DNA of 36,987 nt from Chara braunii (taxonomy: Eukaryota > Streptophyta > Charophyceae > Charales > Characeae). The stretch is from the NCBI GenBank assembly GCA_003427395.1, contig BFEA01000014.1, positions 2,624,675 through 2,661,661 of the forward strand, given 5' to 3'. Of this stretch, positions 1 through 10,600 are shown one piece after another. The stretch's first letter is position 1; each line of letters begins with the position of its first letter. A program made the position numbers and the translations under genes. The notes under the pieces are model-generated. The model saw only the letters and a list, made by a program, of their open reading frames with translations, had not been told where the DNA came from and searched no databases.

Positions 1-29
1 GTTTTAGGCTTTTAGGCTGAATGTCCGGG

Positions 30-49
30 ACGGGCCCTGCAGGGCCCGT
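30..49. repeat. 20-bp perfect palindrome
   Basis: ACGGGCCCTGCAGGGCCCGT reads the same on both strands. It is GC-rich and could form a short cruciform or hairpin. No gene is visible around it and its role is unknown. Confidence 0.8.
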
Positions 50-417
50 GTGGCTACGCAGTATGCCACAGTAGCACTATCTCCCTCCATACATATCAGC
101 TCCCTGTTCCCAGCGGCAATGAAGGCCCCACAAGTGCCGCAACCTCAGTCTCCGTAGATGTCAGAGTGCTCCTTCATAGCAAAATATGCACACACGTCTT
201 GGCGAAGCTGCAGTCCCCAACTAATTGGGAAACTCCCAACAGTGGCAACAGACATGAAGACTCGCAGAGACTTCTCGCATAGAGACCAAGACTAAGGCTG
301 GGACCCCACTGCCTGGCAGTAGCTGGCCGCGAGCTTTTGGAAGAAATGTTTTGAGACCCCACTGTTGGCGGCAAACGCAAGCACTTTTGTTTCCACTCTG
401 CCTACCTCCGCTTTTAT

Positions 418-544
418 AGCACACCAACCAATCCCCGTGCCCCCTTTCCGCACGGGATGGCTGGTACGCTGGCCAACGTCTAGAGTCCGTCAGCATACCA
501 GCCATCCCGTGCGGAAAGGAGGCATGGGTATTGGTTGATGTGCT
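418..544. repeat. Foldback element core (54-bp inverted arms, 19-bp spacer)
   Basis: The arm at 418-471 is the reverse complement of 491-544 at 49 of 54 positions, with a spacer at 472-490. Four of the five mismatches are transitions, as expected from cytosine deamination of a once perfect palindrome. Weaker complementarity extends outward: the stretch near 300-333 (CCCCACTGCC..GTAGCTGG) mirrors the one near 693-727. The whole foldback may therefore span roughly 300-730. This fits a MITE or foldback type element, but no target-site duplication was identified. Confidence 0.7.
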
Positions 545-760
545 GAAAAAATGGAGGCAAACTTGCCCAAAAAGGCAAGTCTTCCGTATCGGGTAACAGA
601 AACCTCGGGAAGTGCCGAAAATTGCTGTGATAGTGGAGTCCCATTTCACTTGCCCATTCCTGTCGGCTACGATTTGTGCTGGCGGATGCTTTCCTGGCCG
701 CCAGCTACCGCCAACCAGTGGGGTCCCTCCCTCCTCCATGTCAAATGGTTAGCGCTCACA

Positions 761-2020
761 TCTTCTTTCTGTAAACAGACATTGTAGCAGAACCCACCAC
801 TGGCATGTGTCATGTTCATCTATGCCAAGAAACATCACTTGGGAGTAGATCCTGTGTGCACGACTGAGATGTTGGAAAAGCACAAGCGGCCAACTTGAAG
901 GAACACCAGTGGCAGTAGCTACTGTGTACAAGGATGGGGTGAGAACACTCAAAAGGTAAAAAAGCGCCAACTAATAGGTTCGGAATACGCAAAAAGAACA
1001 CATACCGGCAGGTCAGTCACATGGCAATTTTGGAACGCCAATAAAAGAGGCACAGCACTTGCTAATAAGCACGGATTTCATAACTACAGGGGCGAGGAGT
1101 GGTGCGGCGAGGGCCCAAGTTCAGAAACGGCAAAAGAAAAAAGTGCCTTTAGTTTTGCTTCTTTTTTTTTTTCCAAACTGTGGCCTTGACAAAAAAACTG
1201 CACTTAGTGTTTTTGTTGCCTATCTAAAACTCAGACTTTCTTCGTTTTTGTTTTTTTACAAAAAAACAATTGAAGCCGTGAAGTTCAATCCCAAACTCAG
1301 ACTTTGACTAAGATGTACTAGTTGTTTCAAAAGAAAAAAGGATGCAGTGGGACGTTTATGGATGGTCTGACAATGCCTTCTTTTTCTTTTCACTTGAGAA
1401 AGTAACGGTATACCCAGCTCTGGATGTGATTGCGGTTTCATTGGTGCAGGTCTGGCCATAATTGCACTGACAGATGCATTTTGGAAAGTGCTAGTGTGAG
1501 TATGCCCTAAAAGTGGGTGGGAACACGTCGCAAGGAACAGACTTTTTTTTTCTTTTCAAGCAAGGGACAGGTTGGACGACAGCAACACACTAGAAAGGGG
1601 TGGCCGCATACCGAAGGTCGAAGGACACGTAGCGAGGAACAGGCTGGATAACAACAACAAAAAAGAAAGAGGAAGAAAGGGCTGTGCTCCCATGCTTGTA
1701 CACGGCCCCAGCCTTGCGGAAAGTTTTTGTCGCCACAAGCAAAACTTGGAGGCGCCGTGCAGCCAGGGGCGCCGTCAAAAAAAAATAAATCGGCAGCCTC
1801 CGAAGTGGTGCGGCTTTCATGCTTACACCCGCGAGCCGATGTGTGGTGGACTGGTGCCCAGCTATCGGCCGCGGGAAAAAAAAAACAGAGTAGAAACGTT
1901 TCTAGTCTGATGAATTTGGGCGCTCCTGTGGTGCCCCCTTTGTTTCCTAAAATTGTGGCTTGTTAGCGGGCACGACTTTAGGAAGTACTGGTGGTTTAAA
2001 TTAGGAACGATGTTATTGCC

Positions 2021-2022
<2 letters not shown>
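761..2022. other. Non-coding stretch, no gene recognised
   Basis: There is no recognisable protein or RNA gene. The stretch contains short A/T runs (for example near 1150, 1250, 1540 and 1870) and small internal repeats. One is a motif of about 20 nt (acacgt.gc.aggaacag) near 1525 and again near 1626. Another is aaactcagactt near 1228 and again near 1292. The open frames on both strands are short and unlike any family I know. Confidence 0.5.

Positions 2023-2051
<29 letters not shown>
2023..2051 (+). repeat. 29-nt poly(A) tract
   Basis: This is an uninterrupted A29 run about 100 bp upstream of the first LINE coding sequence. It may be the tail of a retroelement inserted here, but no LINE 3' box is visible directly upstream, so its parent is unknown. 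Confidence 0.6.
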
Positions 2052-2054
<3 letters not shown>

Positions 2055-2149
2055 GCTCCACCTACCGGAACTTTGGGAACTCTCACAAACGGCGCCACAC
2101 AACATGGGCAAACAGTGCTCTCCAATTCCACTGAGTAGTCAGGCCACAA

Positions 2150-3345
2150 GAATGGACATTAAAAATGAAACTTTTTGGCCAGATCTTCTCAAGACTTGGC
2201 GCAAACTACCCTTACCAGATAAAATCCACCCAAACCAATGGAAAGAGGTCTGTCAACAACCCCTTTTCAATAACAGGTGGATGACTGACTCAAAAGGAAG
2301 GATGTTTCATTGTATGGATTCTTCGTGGAGGGGTTGGGTTAGAAATGGGTTCCTAAGGATTGGGGACATCTAGAACCCAGGAACTCGGGACTGGTACTCC
2401 CTTAGAGTCTCTGATCTCTTGCCTAGCCTGCGTTACTGCAGGAGGACAACAAGAGCACTAGATACAACCATTGAAGCTATTCCGATAGAATGGATAAGGA
2501 TCCTCATAAAAGGACCCGAACTCAAAGAGAATGATTGGGTAGGTATTCAGGGAAGTACCCAACAAATAGGAAATGTGGTAGTGGTGAATGACGAGCGGTC
2601 AGTTTTACTCTCCTTGTTCTAAATTAATCAGAACAATCGGCTAAAGGAAAGTCATACTAAGGAAACCAAATAGATCAACGCTGACCAGGTGTTCAGGATC
2701 AGAGTTTTGATATATAAAGACCACTGGATTGCTTTCAAACCATCATGCGCAATTAATAATTGGCATTAGATCCAATATATTGGCCATTGACGGATCAACG
2801 CTAACCAGGTGTTTAGGATCAGAGTTTTGAGATATAGAGACCACTGGATTGCTTTCAAACCATAATGCGCAATTAATAAATTGGCATTAGATCCAATCTA
2901 TTGGTGATGGACGGTCCCCCTGGGGAAAAAGTGCACTCGCAATATCCACTCACCGACGGTCAGATGAACTTACTGGATGTTGAGGCATAGATTGGATTTG
3001 AAGAATCGAGTAGAAACTAGGTGGATAGAACATCTAAATGTAAGCAAGGAAGATCTTAGACATGTCAAGTGCTTCTTAGACATGTTAAGTGCTTCAAAAC
3101 TATTAAGATTAAGCCGACAAAAATTGCCTCCTTACAACGGCAAATCGACCATCGATGCATTCCCACGGATGATTGACTAATAGATAGCACCTCGTTGGAG
3201 GAAAAAGGCATAATTGCTCTACCTTAGTGCAAGCTATTCTCCTCTGCATTCCCATCTAGGACCATTCCCGAAACCATCGAGCACATATTTCTTCGATGTC
3301 CATATGCAGTCTGGTTATGGCGATGGTGGGATAGGATTTGGAGTT
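2150..3345 (+). pseudogene. LINE-A ORF2 fragment, 5' part (post-RT region to zinc finger)
   Basis: This is a decayed, 5'-truncated ORF2 of a plant-type non-LTR retrotransposon. Visible matches to the other copies in the window, in order: FWPDLL..LPLPDK, then CQQPLFNNRWMTD, RNGFLRIGDI, an IEAIPIEWIRIL segment, QVFRIRVL, and near 3262-3330 the finger end ETIEHIFLRCP followed by WRWWDRIW. The RT catalytic core and endonuclease are absent, as is usual for 5'-truncated copies. The frame is broken by several stops, including TAG at 2371-2373 exactly where sibling copies have Trp, and by an internal 120-bp tandem duplication. The element stops abruptly near 3345, where LINE-A2 begins, and its missing C-terminal part resumes at 5520. 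Confidence 0.85.
2673..2912 (+). repeat. 120-bp tandem duplication inside LINE-A
   Basis: The segment 2673-2792 is repeated directly at 2793-2912 with few substitutions. Both units begin GATCAACGCT and encode QVFRIRVL, the segment that occurs once in sibling LINEs (compare LYRIRVL in LINE-C and LHRVRVL in LINE-B). It is therefore a local duplication that arose in this copy. Confidence 0.85.
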
Positions 3346-4886
3346 CCTTTAATACCCCCCTACCGCAACGTCCACCACCAGAACGGTGGGAGGAAGTGGT
3401 CAGGCAACCCCTCTTAGGAAACTCCCGCATAACCAACCCCCATGGCAATATATTCTACAGCTCCGAATCTCCATGGAAAGGCTGGGTAAAAAATGGAGTC
3501 ACGAGGGTTGGAGACTTGTGGGATGAAGGAAAAAAAGACTGGAAGGAACAAAACCAAATGAGGGAGAGACGGAGATACTGTCATAACATAGAAAATAACT
3601 TGGGAACCATCACGGAGGCCTTCTCGATTGGGTGGCGATCTATCCTCAGAAAATTACGCAAATTCCAAGATGGGGACTGGGTGGGACAGAGAGAGAACCC
3701 CGGACAGGTGGGACAGATCCACCTTGTGCATCCGGAAGACGCCCTGGTAGAGTGGTATACAATAGGAAGAAGAGGAGAGTTGAAGGGCAGCCGTGACCCT
3801 TTGGTATGGATTCAACATGACCACCTATTCAGGGTTCGCACAATTGGAGAAGGGGAGGAACGACGAGCGTTTATGCCCGAGACCCCGCTTTCCGAACTTC
3901 CATCAGACCCACTAGAATGGCAGTGGGCCCCTCAGATAAGGGCCAAAGGCAGCACTGCGAAACCACGTACATTGTCCAAACTCACGGTAAAAGGCACGTA
4001 TAGGATGCTTAGAGCCCACCGAGAGCTGAAAGACGTGATCATCAATAGGTGGCAGAAACACCTCAATGTGGATAGACACTTTCTTACACCAATACGGTGG
4101 TTTCAAGACTGCAAGTGCAGGCCGGCAAAAATCACCTCGTTTCAATGGGAAATCGCTCACCGCTGCCTCCCCACAAATAATTGGCTGATCGACCAAACAC
4201 AGTTGGAGCAACAAGGCAGAGCCCTACCATGGTGCACACGCTGCCTGCAGGGTTTCCCAGCCAGGAAAAGGCCGTAAACAATTGAACACATTTTTCTGCA
4301 ATGCCCAACAGCTATTCTAACATGGAGATGGGGGGATAGGATTTGGAGACAGATGTTCCCAAATCAGGCATGGCCCTAGGACTGGAGAGCGATCCTGTCG
4401 GGCCATCACCCGTCCTCATAAAATGATATATTCGAAAGGAATATGTTCTCCTTGGGAAGGAAGACGGTTTTGTGGACCCTGTGGTGGCAACGCTGCGTGC
4501 TGGTTTTAGAAGGAAATAGGGTGGAGGGAGAAGAAAGAAGGGATTTATTTAAAACCCATTTCCAAATGAAACTGACGCAAAGGTGGCAGGAAACCAAAAG
4601 AACGTTAGATACCCTCCACACAGGCAAGGACATATCGAACAAGCTTACTCAGTTCGCAGAAGAATGGTTAGGGGGGAAGAGGGAGGGATGGGTAGGAAGA
4701 GTACACTGGTCAGGAGAGAGGTGCGGGGAAGACAAAGAGGAAAGCACACAAGGCAAAATCCCCCAAAATTACCACTTTTCCTTCAAGAATTGGACAGACG
4801 TGGACCTTAGCATTCCCATGCGTCCCGCAGAAGACTTCCCAGACCCCTTCCCACTGCACCCGCTGGGTCTGGAGGAAAGGCTCTGA
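3346..4886 (+). pseudogene. LINE-A2 ORF2 C-terminal half
   Basis: One reading frame (same phase throughout) encodes the region after the RT. It contains WEEVVRQPLLGN at the start, KGWVKNGVTRVGDLW, the conserved FQWEIAHRCLPTNNWLIDQ segment, and a zf-RVT-like CCHC finger (WCTRC, then ETIEHIFLQCP-type residues from 4278). Next come GRKTVLWTLWWQRC and the family C-terminal motif IPMRPAEDFPD near 4820-4850, ending in TGA at 4884-4886. In-frame stops interrupt it at 4275-4277 (TAA, Glu in LINE-B), 4377-4379 (TAG, Trp in LINE-B) and 4419-4421 (TAA). Reading continues through the junction with LINE-A by chance, giving a false chimeric ORF. Confidence 0.85.
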
Positions 4887-5376
4887 AGAAGAGTGGTCAG
4901 ACACAGTCAAACCTTATCTTATCTTTCCCTTCTCAGACCTGCAATTCGTTTTCTTTTCCATTACCAGAAGGAATGCTGTGCCTACTGGAGGGGAGGTGGG
5001 ATTCAGAGGTGGAGGGTGGAAGAGAGGACCCACTGGTGCCCCCCAGTGGCCCCCTCCGATCCCCAAGGGATACTGAATGGAACAGAGGGATTTTTTACGC
5101 AAAGAAGAGGAGGCTGTAACGCAATTGGGGAGAGGGAGGAACTAGTTTTGCAGCAGTAGGTATCTGGCGCCCAGTACAGGGCGAAGAGGTTTACTCCCTG
5201 GGCCCCAAAACCTGCACAGCCAAACCCTCGGGCGACATCCTTCTCAATCACATCTACTATCATGCTCACACCTGCTCAGTCAATCCTCTGGTTCCCAGAG
5301 TAATCAATGCTGGCAGGCACCCTCCAGTCATCATCCAAGTACTTTTCTCTGCATCACAATGTATCATACTGTATCA

Positions 5377-5519
5377 GGGACGCTGGACCCGTTTTCCAGC
5401 AGGTGATGCTCCCCACCAATAGATGGAGCCTCTCCCCAGGTGCTAGCGATGTCTGCCCTCAACAGCATCACTAGCACTGGTGGGACTGCCTTGATGTAAA
5501 AAAAATAAAAATAAAAAAA
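5377..5519 (+). repeat. LINE 3' terminus: conserved box, hairpin, A-tail (LINE-A2)
   Basis: The conserved box at 5377-5430 starts GGGACGCTGGACCCG and ends CCAATAGATGGAGCC. It contains two stem-loops, GCTGGA..TCCAGC and GCTCC..GGAGC. It is followed by an inverted repeat at about 5434-5484 (GTGCTAGCGATG pairing with CATCACTAGCAC) and an A-rich tail at 5498-5519. It lies 490 bp downstream of the ORF2 stop. The preceding 3' UTR shares CTGCTCAGTCAATCC and AATCAATGCTGGC with the 3' UTR of LINE-C, which shows that the box is the LINE 3' end. Confidence 0.8.
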
Positions 5520-6095
5520 CCTCTGACTTGGTCGTGGAACTGGTGGGCTCTGTTATTTGAGACCTGGTCTCCGGATAAACTAGATGATTTCTCTCATAAC
5601 TTATTTATAACTGGCAAAAGAGTCATCCTCTGGGCCCTTTGGCAACGTCGCTGTACTTTTGAAATGGAGGGAGCGAGGCTGGATGACCCAGATTTTACAG
5701 AGGCAATCAAGCTGCGGGTGCAAACTGTTATCACAGCTCAATGAGACAAAGTAAAAGGAAAAATTCAATTCCTGTCAACTAAAAAAAAAAAAAAACATCA
5801 CATTCAACTACTATACAGTGGCGCTTGGCTAGGGGGGGGCTCAAGGAAGTAAGATTGGACAGATCATTGCCAAAGAGAGTGGGGTTAGGAGAGAGAACAG
5901 GGAAGACCAAAGCGAAGGAATTCAAGGGGACTACCGCCTAACACTCTCCATGATTGGACAAATGTGGACCCAACAGTACCCCTTCGCCCTCTATCAGAGT
6001 TCCCAGATCTCTTCCGCCCCCCTCCTCATTATCCCTGGTCCCCATGCGTTGGTATGGCTGCGAATGAGGAGCATAATAATTTTGGTATGTTGTAA
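5520..6095 (+). pseudogene. LINE-A ORF2 fragment, C-terminal part
   Basis: This continues the ORF2 interrupted at 3345. It begins PLTWSWNWW, then KRVILWALWQRRC, AIKLRVQTVITAQ, GAWLGGG, and the C-terminal motif LRPLSEFPDLFRPPP, ending at TAA 6093-6095. In-frame stops include TGA at 5742-5744, where LINE-B (SQWDK) and LINE-C (VQWNK) have Trp. A15 at 5781-5795 lies inside the coding frame without shifting it. With 2150-3345 this makes one element carrying LINE-A2 as an insertion. Confidence 0.8.
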
Positions 6096-6231
6096 CCAGC
6101 AAGATGATATTGTCTGTTCTGGTGGCCATACAAGGTTGAAGAGGCTGATTACAAAATATGGAGTGGGATGGACTGGGAGGGTATCAGAGCTATAGCATGG
6201 GCTGGTTCTGTATGACAGGGGAAATAGATGT
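6003..6231 (+). repeat. Direct repeat, copy 1 (LINE-A 3' region)
   Basis: This 229-bp segment covers the end of LINE-A ORF2 and the start of its 3' UTR. It recurs with high identity at 6319-6547, an offset of 316 bp. Both copies include TTGGTATGGCTGCGAATGAG and end GGGGAAATAGATGT. The intervening 87 bp holds reverse-strand LINE 3'-end sequence. Confidence 0.85.
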
Positions 6232-6269
6232 GGGGAGTTGCACCTGCTGGAAACCGGGTCCAGCGTCCC
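6232..6269 (-). repeat. Partial LINE 3' box
   Basis: On the minus strand this is GGGACGCTGGACCCGG through CAGGTGCAACTCCCC, the first 38 nt of the conserved LINE 3' box. It is cut off before the second stem-loop closes. Just upstream on the minus strand (6270-6316) is a variant, GGGCCCGGTTCCCAGTTTG, also seen at 6700-6720. Confidence 0.7.
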
Positions 6270-6318
6270 ATGAGAAACAATGAAGGACCGAGGTACAACA
6301 CAAACTGGGAACCGGGCC

Positions 6319-6547
6319 CCAGATCCCTTCTGCCCCCTTCCTCATTATCCCTGGTCCCCATGAGTTGGTATGGCTGCGAATGAGGAGCATAATAATTTTG
6401 GTATGTTGTAACCAGCAAGATGATATTATCTGTTCTGGTGGCCATACAAGGTTGAAGAGGCTGATTACAGAATATGGAGTGGGATGGACTGGGAGGGTAT
6501 CAGAGCTATAGCATGGGCTGGTTCTGTATGACAGGGGAAATAGATGT
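6319..6547 (+). repeat. Direct repeat, copy 2
   Basis: This is the second copy of the 6003-6231 segment. It differs by scattered point changes (for example TGCGTT against TGAGTT in the first quarter). It is followed by unrelated sequence and then by a reverse-strand LINE 3' terminus. Confidence 0.85.
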
Positions 6548-6597
6548 AAAATTTACGAGCCTGGAGAGATTGCCACAGCCAATGCTCAGGTTCAAAC

Positions 6598-6629
<32 letters not shown>

Positions 6630-6729
6630 CCATGGCATCAGGTAGGAGTGATGATGCGAGCATGCACTCCTACCTGACTTATCGGGGCTCCAAGGTACAG
6701 CACAAACTAGGAACCGGGCCCAGCGTCCC
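6598..6729 (-). repeat. Variant LINE 3' terminus with perfect 13-bp hairpin and A-tail
   Basis: On the minus strand it begins GGGACGCTGGGCCCGG, keeps the CTTGGAGCC end of the box but diverges in the middle, then carries an inverted repeat. TCAGGTAGGAGTG (6638-6650) is perfectly complementary to CACTCCTACCTGA (6665-6677). A 24-nt T run (6598-6621) on the plus strand is the A-tail. No ORF2 remnant precedes it, so it is either a severely 5'-truncated LINE or a SINE sharing the LINE tail. Confidence 0.7.
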
Positions 6730-7070
6730 TTCTGATCAGTGCCAGTGGGAAATCTGCAACTGAGTGTTGAGTCTTGTACCTCTTCACCCTGAGAGGGTGC
6801 CATATATATGTATCTTCCTAGCACTTAATCACACTTGTTCTTGGGAAAGGTTGACCCCAACATTCACAGACAATGCAAGGGATTTTCCAGATCATTCATA
6901 CGCATACCACGACCTGGGAACTAAGCAAAGATTCGAGAGATGGAAGGGATCAGGGAAATCCGACAGAGGTCTTAAAGGTACAGTAGGATCAATGTTGCTC
7001 CAGTCATTGAAGGCCAGTCTGTAGTTCCTTGGGATCTCCTCTTGGGCGTTCTCTTTTGTTCCTTCCCACT
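6730..7070. other. Non-coding flank of LINE-C
   Basis: No gene or RNA is recognised. This DNA was contiguous with 16717 onward before LINE-C inserted: the sequence up to TCAGGTTCTAAC at 7071-7082 resumes after the second copy of that duplication. Confidence 0.5.
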
Positions 7071-7082
7071 TCAGGTTCTAAC
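7071..7082. repeat. Target-site duplication of LINE-C, left copy
   Basis: TCAGGTTCTAAC sits directly next to the poly(T) tract that is the tail of LINE-C. It is repeated identically at 16703-16714. If the ambiguous TT is counted, the duplication is 14 bp, a typical length for target-primed reverse transcription. Confidence 0.85.
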
Positions 7083-7225
7083 TTTTTTTTTATTTTTATT
7101 TTTTTAAACACGCCCCTGCAGTGCTAGTGATGCGGGTTCCAACGAACAGACACCACGAGCACCCGGGGGGAGGCTCCATCTATTGGCGGGGAGTGTCACC
7201 TGCTGGAAAACGGGTCCAGCGTCCC
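7083..7225 (-). repeat. LINE-C 3' terminus: box, hairpin, A-tail
   Basis: The minus-strand box at 7225-7172 reads GGGACGCTGGACCCG through ATAGATGGAGCC with both stem-loops. A hairpin of about 58 nt follows (7170-7113): GTGCTAGTG pairs with CACGAGCAC with one mismatch, and CCCC pairs with GGGG outside. The A/T-rich tail is at 7105-7083. One hairpin arm resembles that of LINE-A2, so these two copies share a hairpin lineage. Confidence 0.8.
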
Positions 7226-7635
7226 ATATGCAGAAAATGAGTACAGAACAAATCGAGAAGCAAGTTGAAAAGCCCGCCAGCATTGATTGCTCTGGCCTCC
7301 AAAGGATTGACTGAGCAGGCTGATCAGGAAAGGGAGAGAACTTCTACGCCCTGGCACCAGGCGCCGGATATCTACTGTTGAGATCCTAGCTCCTCCTTTC
7401 CCACCGTTGGTAAATCATTACCCATGGGGGCTTCCAGACTCCACCAGGAGATCTGATAAACTAAGACAACCTGCCCCTTGAGAAGAAAGCACTGAAACAT
7501 TTACCAGAACAGACAGAATAAACAGGAGATTTACTGGAGGTCGGGTCCCGTATCCCATACTGTTGTCTGGCCGACTGACCCGAATCCTGAAACCGAGGTA
7601 CTGTGGAGAGAGCAGGGGCTGAAGATGACCATTGT
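7226..7635 (-). other. LINE-C 3' UTR
   Basis: This is 410 nt between the ORF2 stop and the 3' box. It aligns with the 3' UTR of LINE-A2 over CTGCTCAGTCAATCC and AATCAATGCTGGC and over the GGCGCC..GGGCG stretch before them. No coding potential is seen. Confidence 0.75.
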
Positions 7636-10600
7636 TCACTGATCCCTCTGAGCTCCTTCTTCCTGCCCATACCACGGTAGCTCTACAATTGATGTGGCTG
7701 CAGGGGGAAACATGTCAGGGAAGTCCTCTGGGTTTCTCATCGGGATTTCCTGGCCGATCTGCATCCATTCATGGAACTGAAGCTTGCTTTTCTTGGAGAA
7801 CCCGTTGTCGTCCCTTCCTTCCTCTCTATCCCCTTGGCCAACGATGTGTGCCAATCTGCCACCCTTCTCCCCTCCCAGCCAATCTGCACTGAATTTGCTG
7901 ATAACTCTTGTGATGTCTGCTTGTTGCGTTAGGTGAGCTCTCTTTTCCTGTACCTTATTCCATTGCACCCGTATTTCCGTTTCTATAAATTGTCTGACTA
8001 TCTCTTCTGCTTCCCCTTCTCCCATTCTGGCTCCTTCCTAGTCATACACGCATCTCCTTATCCAAAGCATCCATACCACAACTTTTCGGGCGATCTCAAA
8101 TAGGTTTGTGGCGTAGTTGGAGGGGAGAGGCCTTCCCCATTCCCCTAGAAGAATCGTTTTCCATTTCCATGGCCATTCCTCTCCAGTTTCGAGTTGTGAC
8201 CAGATATAGTCCCACCAGCGCCATGTGAGGATCGCCCCTGGGCACTGGAGGAAGATGTGTTCAATCGTTTCGCAGATTTTACGACTCGGGAATCCTGACA
8301 GGCAGAACTTGCACCATGGTAGGGCCTCCCCTTTCTGTTCCAAATTCATCCTGTCAATTATCCAATTGTTGGTGGGGAAACATCTGCGGATAATTTGTCA
8401 TTGCAGGGCGGCGAATTTAGCCGGCCTTTCCCTTATTCCTTTGAACCATTTGATCCCTTTTATCTGATCGTCCCCTAGGTTTAAGTGTCTCTTCCATCTT
8501 TCCTTCACCACTGTCCTCACATCCACTCTGGGTCTAATCATCCTGTATGTGTTTTTTGTAGTTAGGTTGGAAAGCTGTATCTTTTGCCCTGTCCAACCTC
8601 TCACCCATTGCCATTCTAGCGGGTCTAGGGCTAGAGTGGATAGGGGCACTTCCGGACGGTAGACTTGCCATACTGTTTTTCCCCCGTTTTGTGTTTGCAA
8701 TACTCGTATACGATATAGGTTGACGTTTTCATGCCATTAAACTGAGTTTGGGTGGTATCTAACCAGGGTGTCGTCCTCCTTTCTTTCAAACAGGTTTACC
8801 AGGGCGCCATCTTTTCTCGCCTGCATGACGCATCCTATTTCGAGAGGTGAGTCCTCCACTACAACTGCCACCCAGTCCTGCTCATGCATCGCCTGACCTT
8901 TCCTTAGGATCACTACCCAGGCTAAGGGAATGGAGAAAATTAGTTGTTCCAGTCTTTGAGCTAGATTGTGGGAATGTCGAAGATGAGGTCTCAAGTCTTG
9001 GGCGATTTTCCAATCCTTGGTATCTTTGTCCCATATGTCCCCAATTCGGAGGACCCCATTTCTGACCCACGCAGACCATTGGGGGTCCGAGCTGTTAAAC
9101 ACTCGGCCTTGTCGATCCGTGATGCTTCTATTCCCAAACAGGGGTTGTCGTAGGACTTCATCCGTGTGTTCTGGGGGGGTTTGTCTAGGAGCGGAAGCTT
9201 CCTCCAGTCCTTGATTAGGTTGACCTAAAATTTGTCCATTGAGAGGTCTTGCCTTGCTGCTCCTCTGTCCCCTTCCTCTTTCGAATGCAAGTTTGCTCTG
9301 GGGATAGACCAATAACGATCCTCAATCCAGGTTAGTGGGTCTACCCCCGATGTCGTTTTAGGGGCTAGTCTACGGATCTGTTCCTTAGCCATATTCTCCC
9401 AGGGGAGGTTTTTGCCTTGGAGAAGTCTTTTGATCCATTGGATTGCCAGGACTGTTACTTGCAGTGAGGGATCCAACAGACCCATCTCGCCTTTTGTTTT
9501 GGGCTGGATCAACGTGTCCCAGGCTACTCGACTTATCACGTGTTGCAGGCCTGAGTCCCCCCTCCAGAGGAACGCCGCCAACTGTTTTTTGAGGTCTTGG
9601 GTTCCTTTTTTGCTGAGGTGTCAGAGGGCTGATTTGTACCAGATTGCTGCCAACACTTCATTATTGATGATCAGAGCCCTCCCAAAGATAGATGTGTTTT
9701 TGTTTTTCCATTTTTGCATTTTCTCTAGTGCTATGTTAGTTATCCATTCATCGTTCTTCTGTGGTGGTCCTTGTGCTGAGAGTTTCACCCCCAGCACACG
9801 AATATGTTCTTTCAGTGGTCTTCAGTCAACTTTGGGTTGTTCCGGAGGGCGCACTCCGTGGTAGTGGATCCACTAGCCTTGTGTCTTGCTTCCCCAGTTG
9901 ACGGTCATGTTCGACACCCGGGTGAAGCGCGACATCAGGGCTAGGATTTCCGCCATGTTGTCCTGGGTTGCCTCAGTCACTATTGTCAAGTCGTCGGCAA
10001 ACATTGAGTAAATGGGCAACGCTTCCTCCGGGATACCTGCCATATGAAGACGAGAGATCTTCTTGTTCGTTCTTAAGTTAGCTCCCAGGGCCTCCATTAC
10101 TATGATGAATAGAAATGGGGCTATGGGGTCTCCCTGTCTTACGGAGCGTTGCAATCTCAATTCTGGTGCAATCAGGCCATTTACCTGCACCCGTGTTGTC
10201 GCGTTGTGGTGGAGAATCCTGATCCAGTCCTGAAACTCCGGCCCAAAGTTCATTTTTTGAAGGCATCTGTCTAAGAAACACCAATCCACATGGTCGTATG
10301 CCTTCTCAAAATCAATAAACACGATTGCGGCATTTTGCTTTGTTTGTCTTGACAGTTTGATTAGTTCATTAACAAGCAAGACATTATCCTGGATATTCCT
10401 ATTGCGCATAAACCCGGTCTGAGCCGGGTGGATTATTCCTTCCAAGATGGGAATCATCCTATTGGCCAGTGTTTTGGCGACCAACTTGTATACTACTGTA
10501 AGAAGGGTGATTGGTCGATAGTTTCTTATATTGGTCTTATCACCTTTCTTATACAAGAGGGTGATGATTCCTTGACCCGCCAGATCCCCCATGTCTCCTG

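Larger units (their letters stand above)
3346..5519 (+). mobile_element. LINE-A2, 5'-truncated LINE inserted in LINE-A
   Basis: This is a LINE copy running from mid ORF2 through the 3' UTR (4887-5376), the conserved 3' box (5377-5430), a copy-specific hairpin and an A-rich tail ending at 5519. Outside it on both sides lies a single older copy: the ORF2 of LINE-A reaches WDRIWSSFNTPLP at about 3340 and resumes with PLTWSWNWW at 5520, which together match LINE-B WDHVWNKL..WPWDW. The left boundary is uncertain by about 20 bp. A target-site duplication is at best weak (CCCCTACC against CCTCTGAC), consistent with age. Confidence 0.75.

Noticed and set aside
221-739. 172-codon minus-strand ORF
   Set aside because: It crosses the foldback arms and has no family resemblance.
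3396-4277. A chimeric LINE protein made by recombination at 3345
   Set aside because: The outer LINE resumes colinearly at 5520, so a nested insertion explains the junction better.
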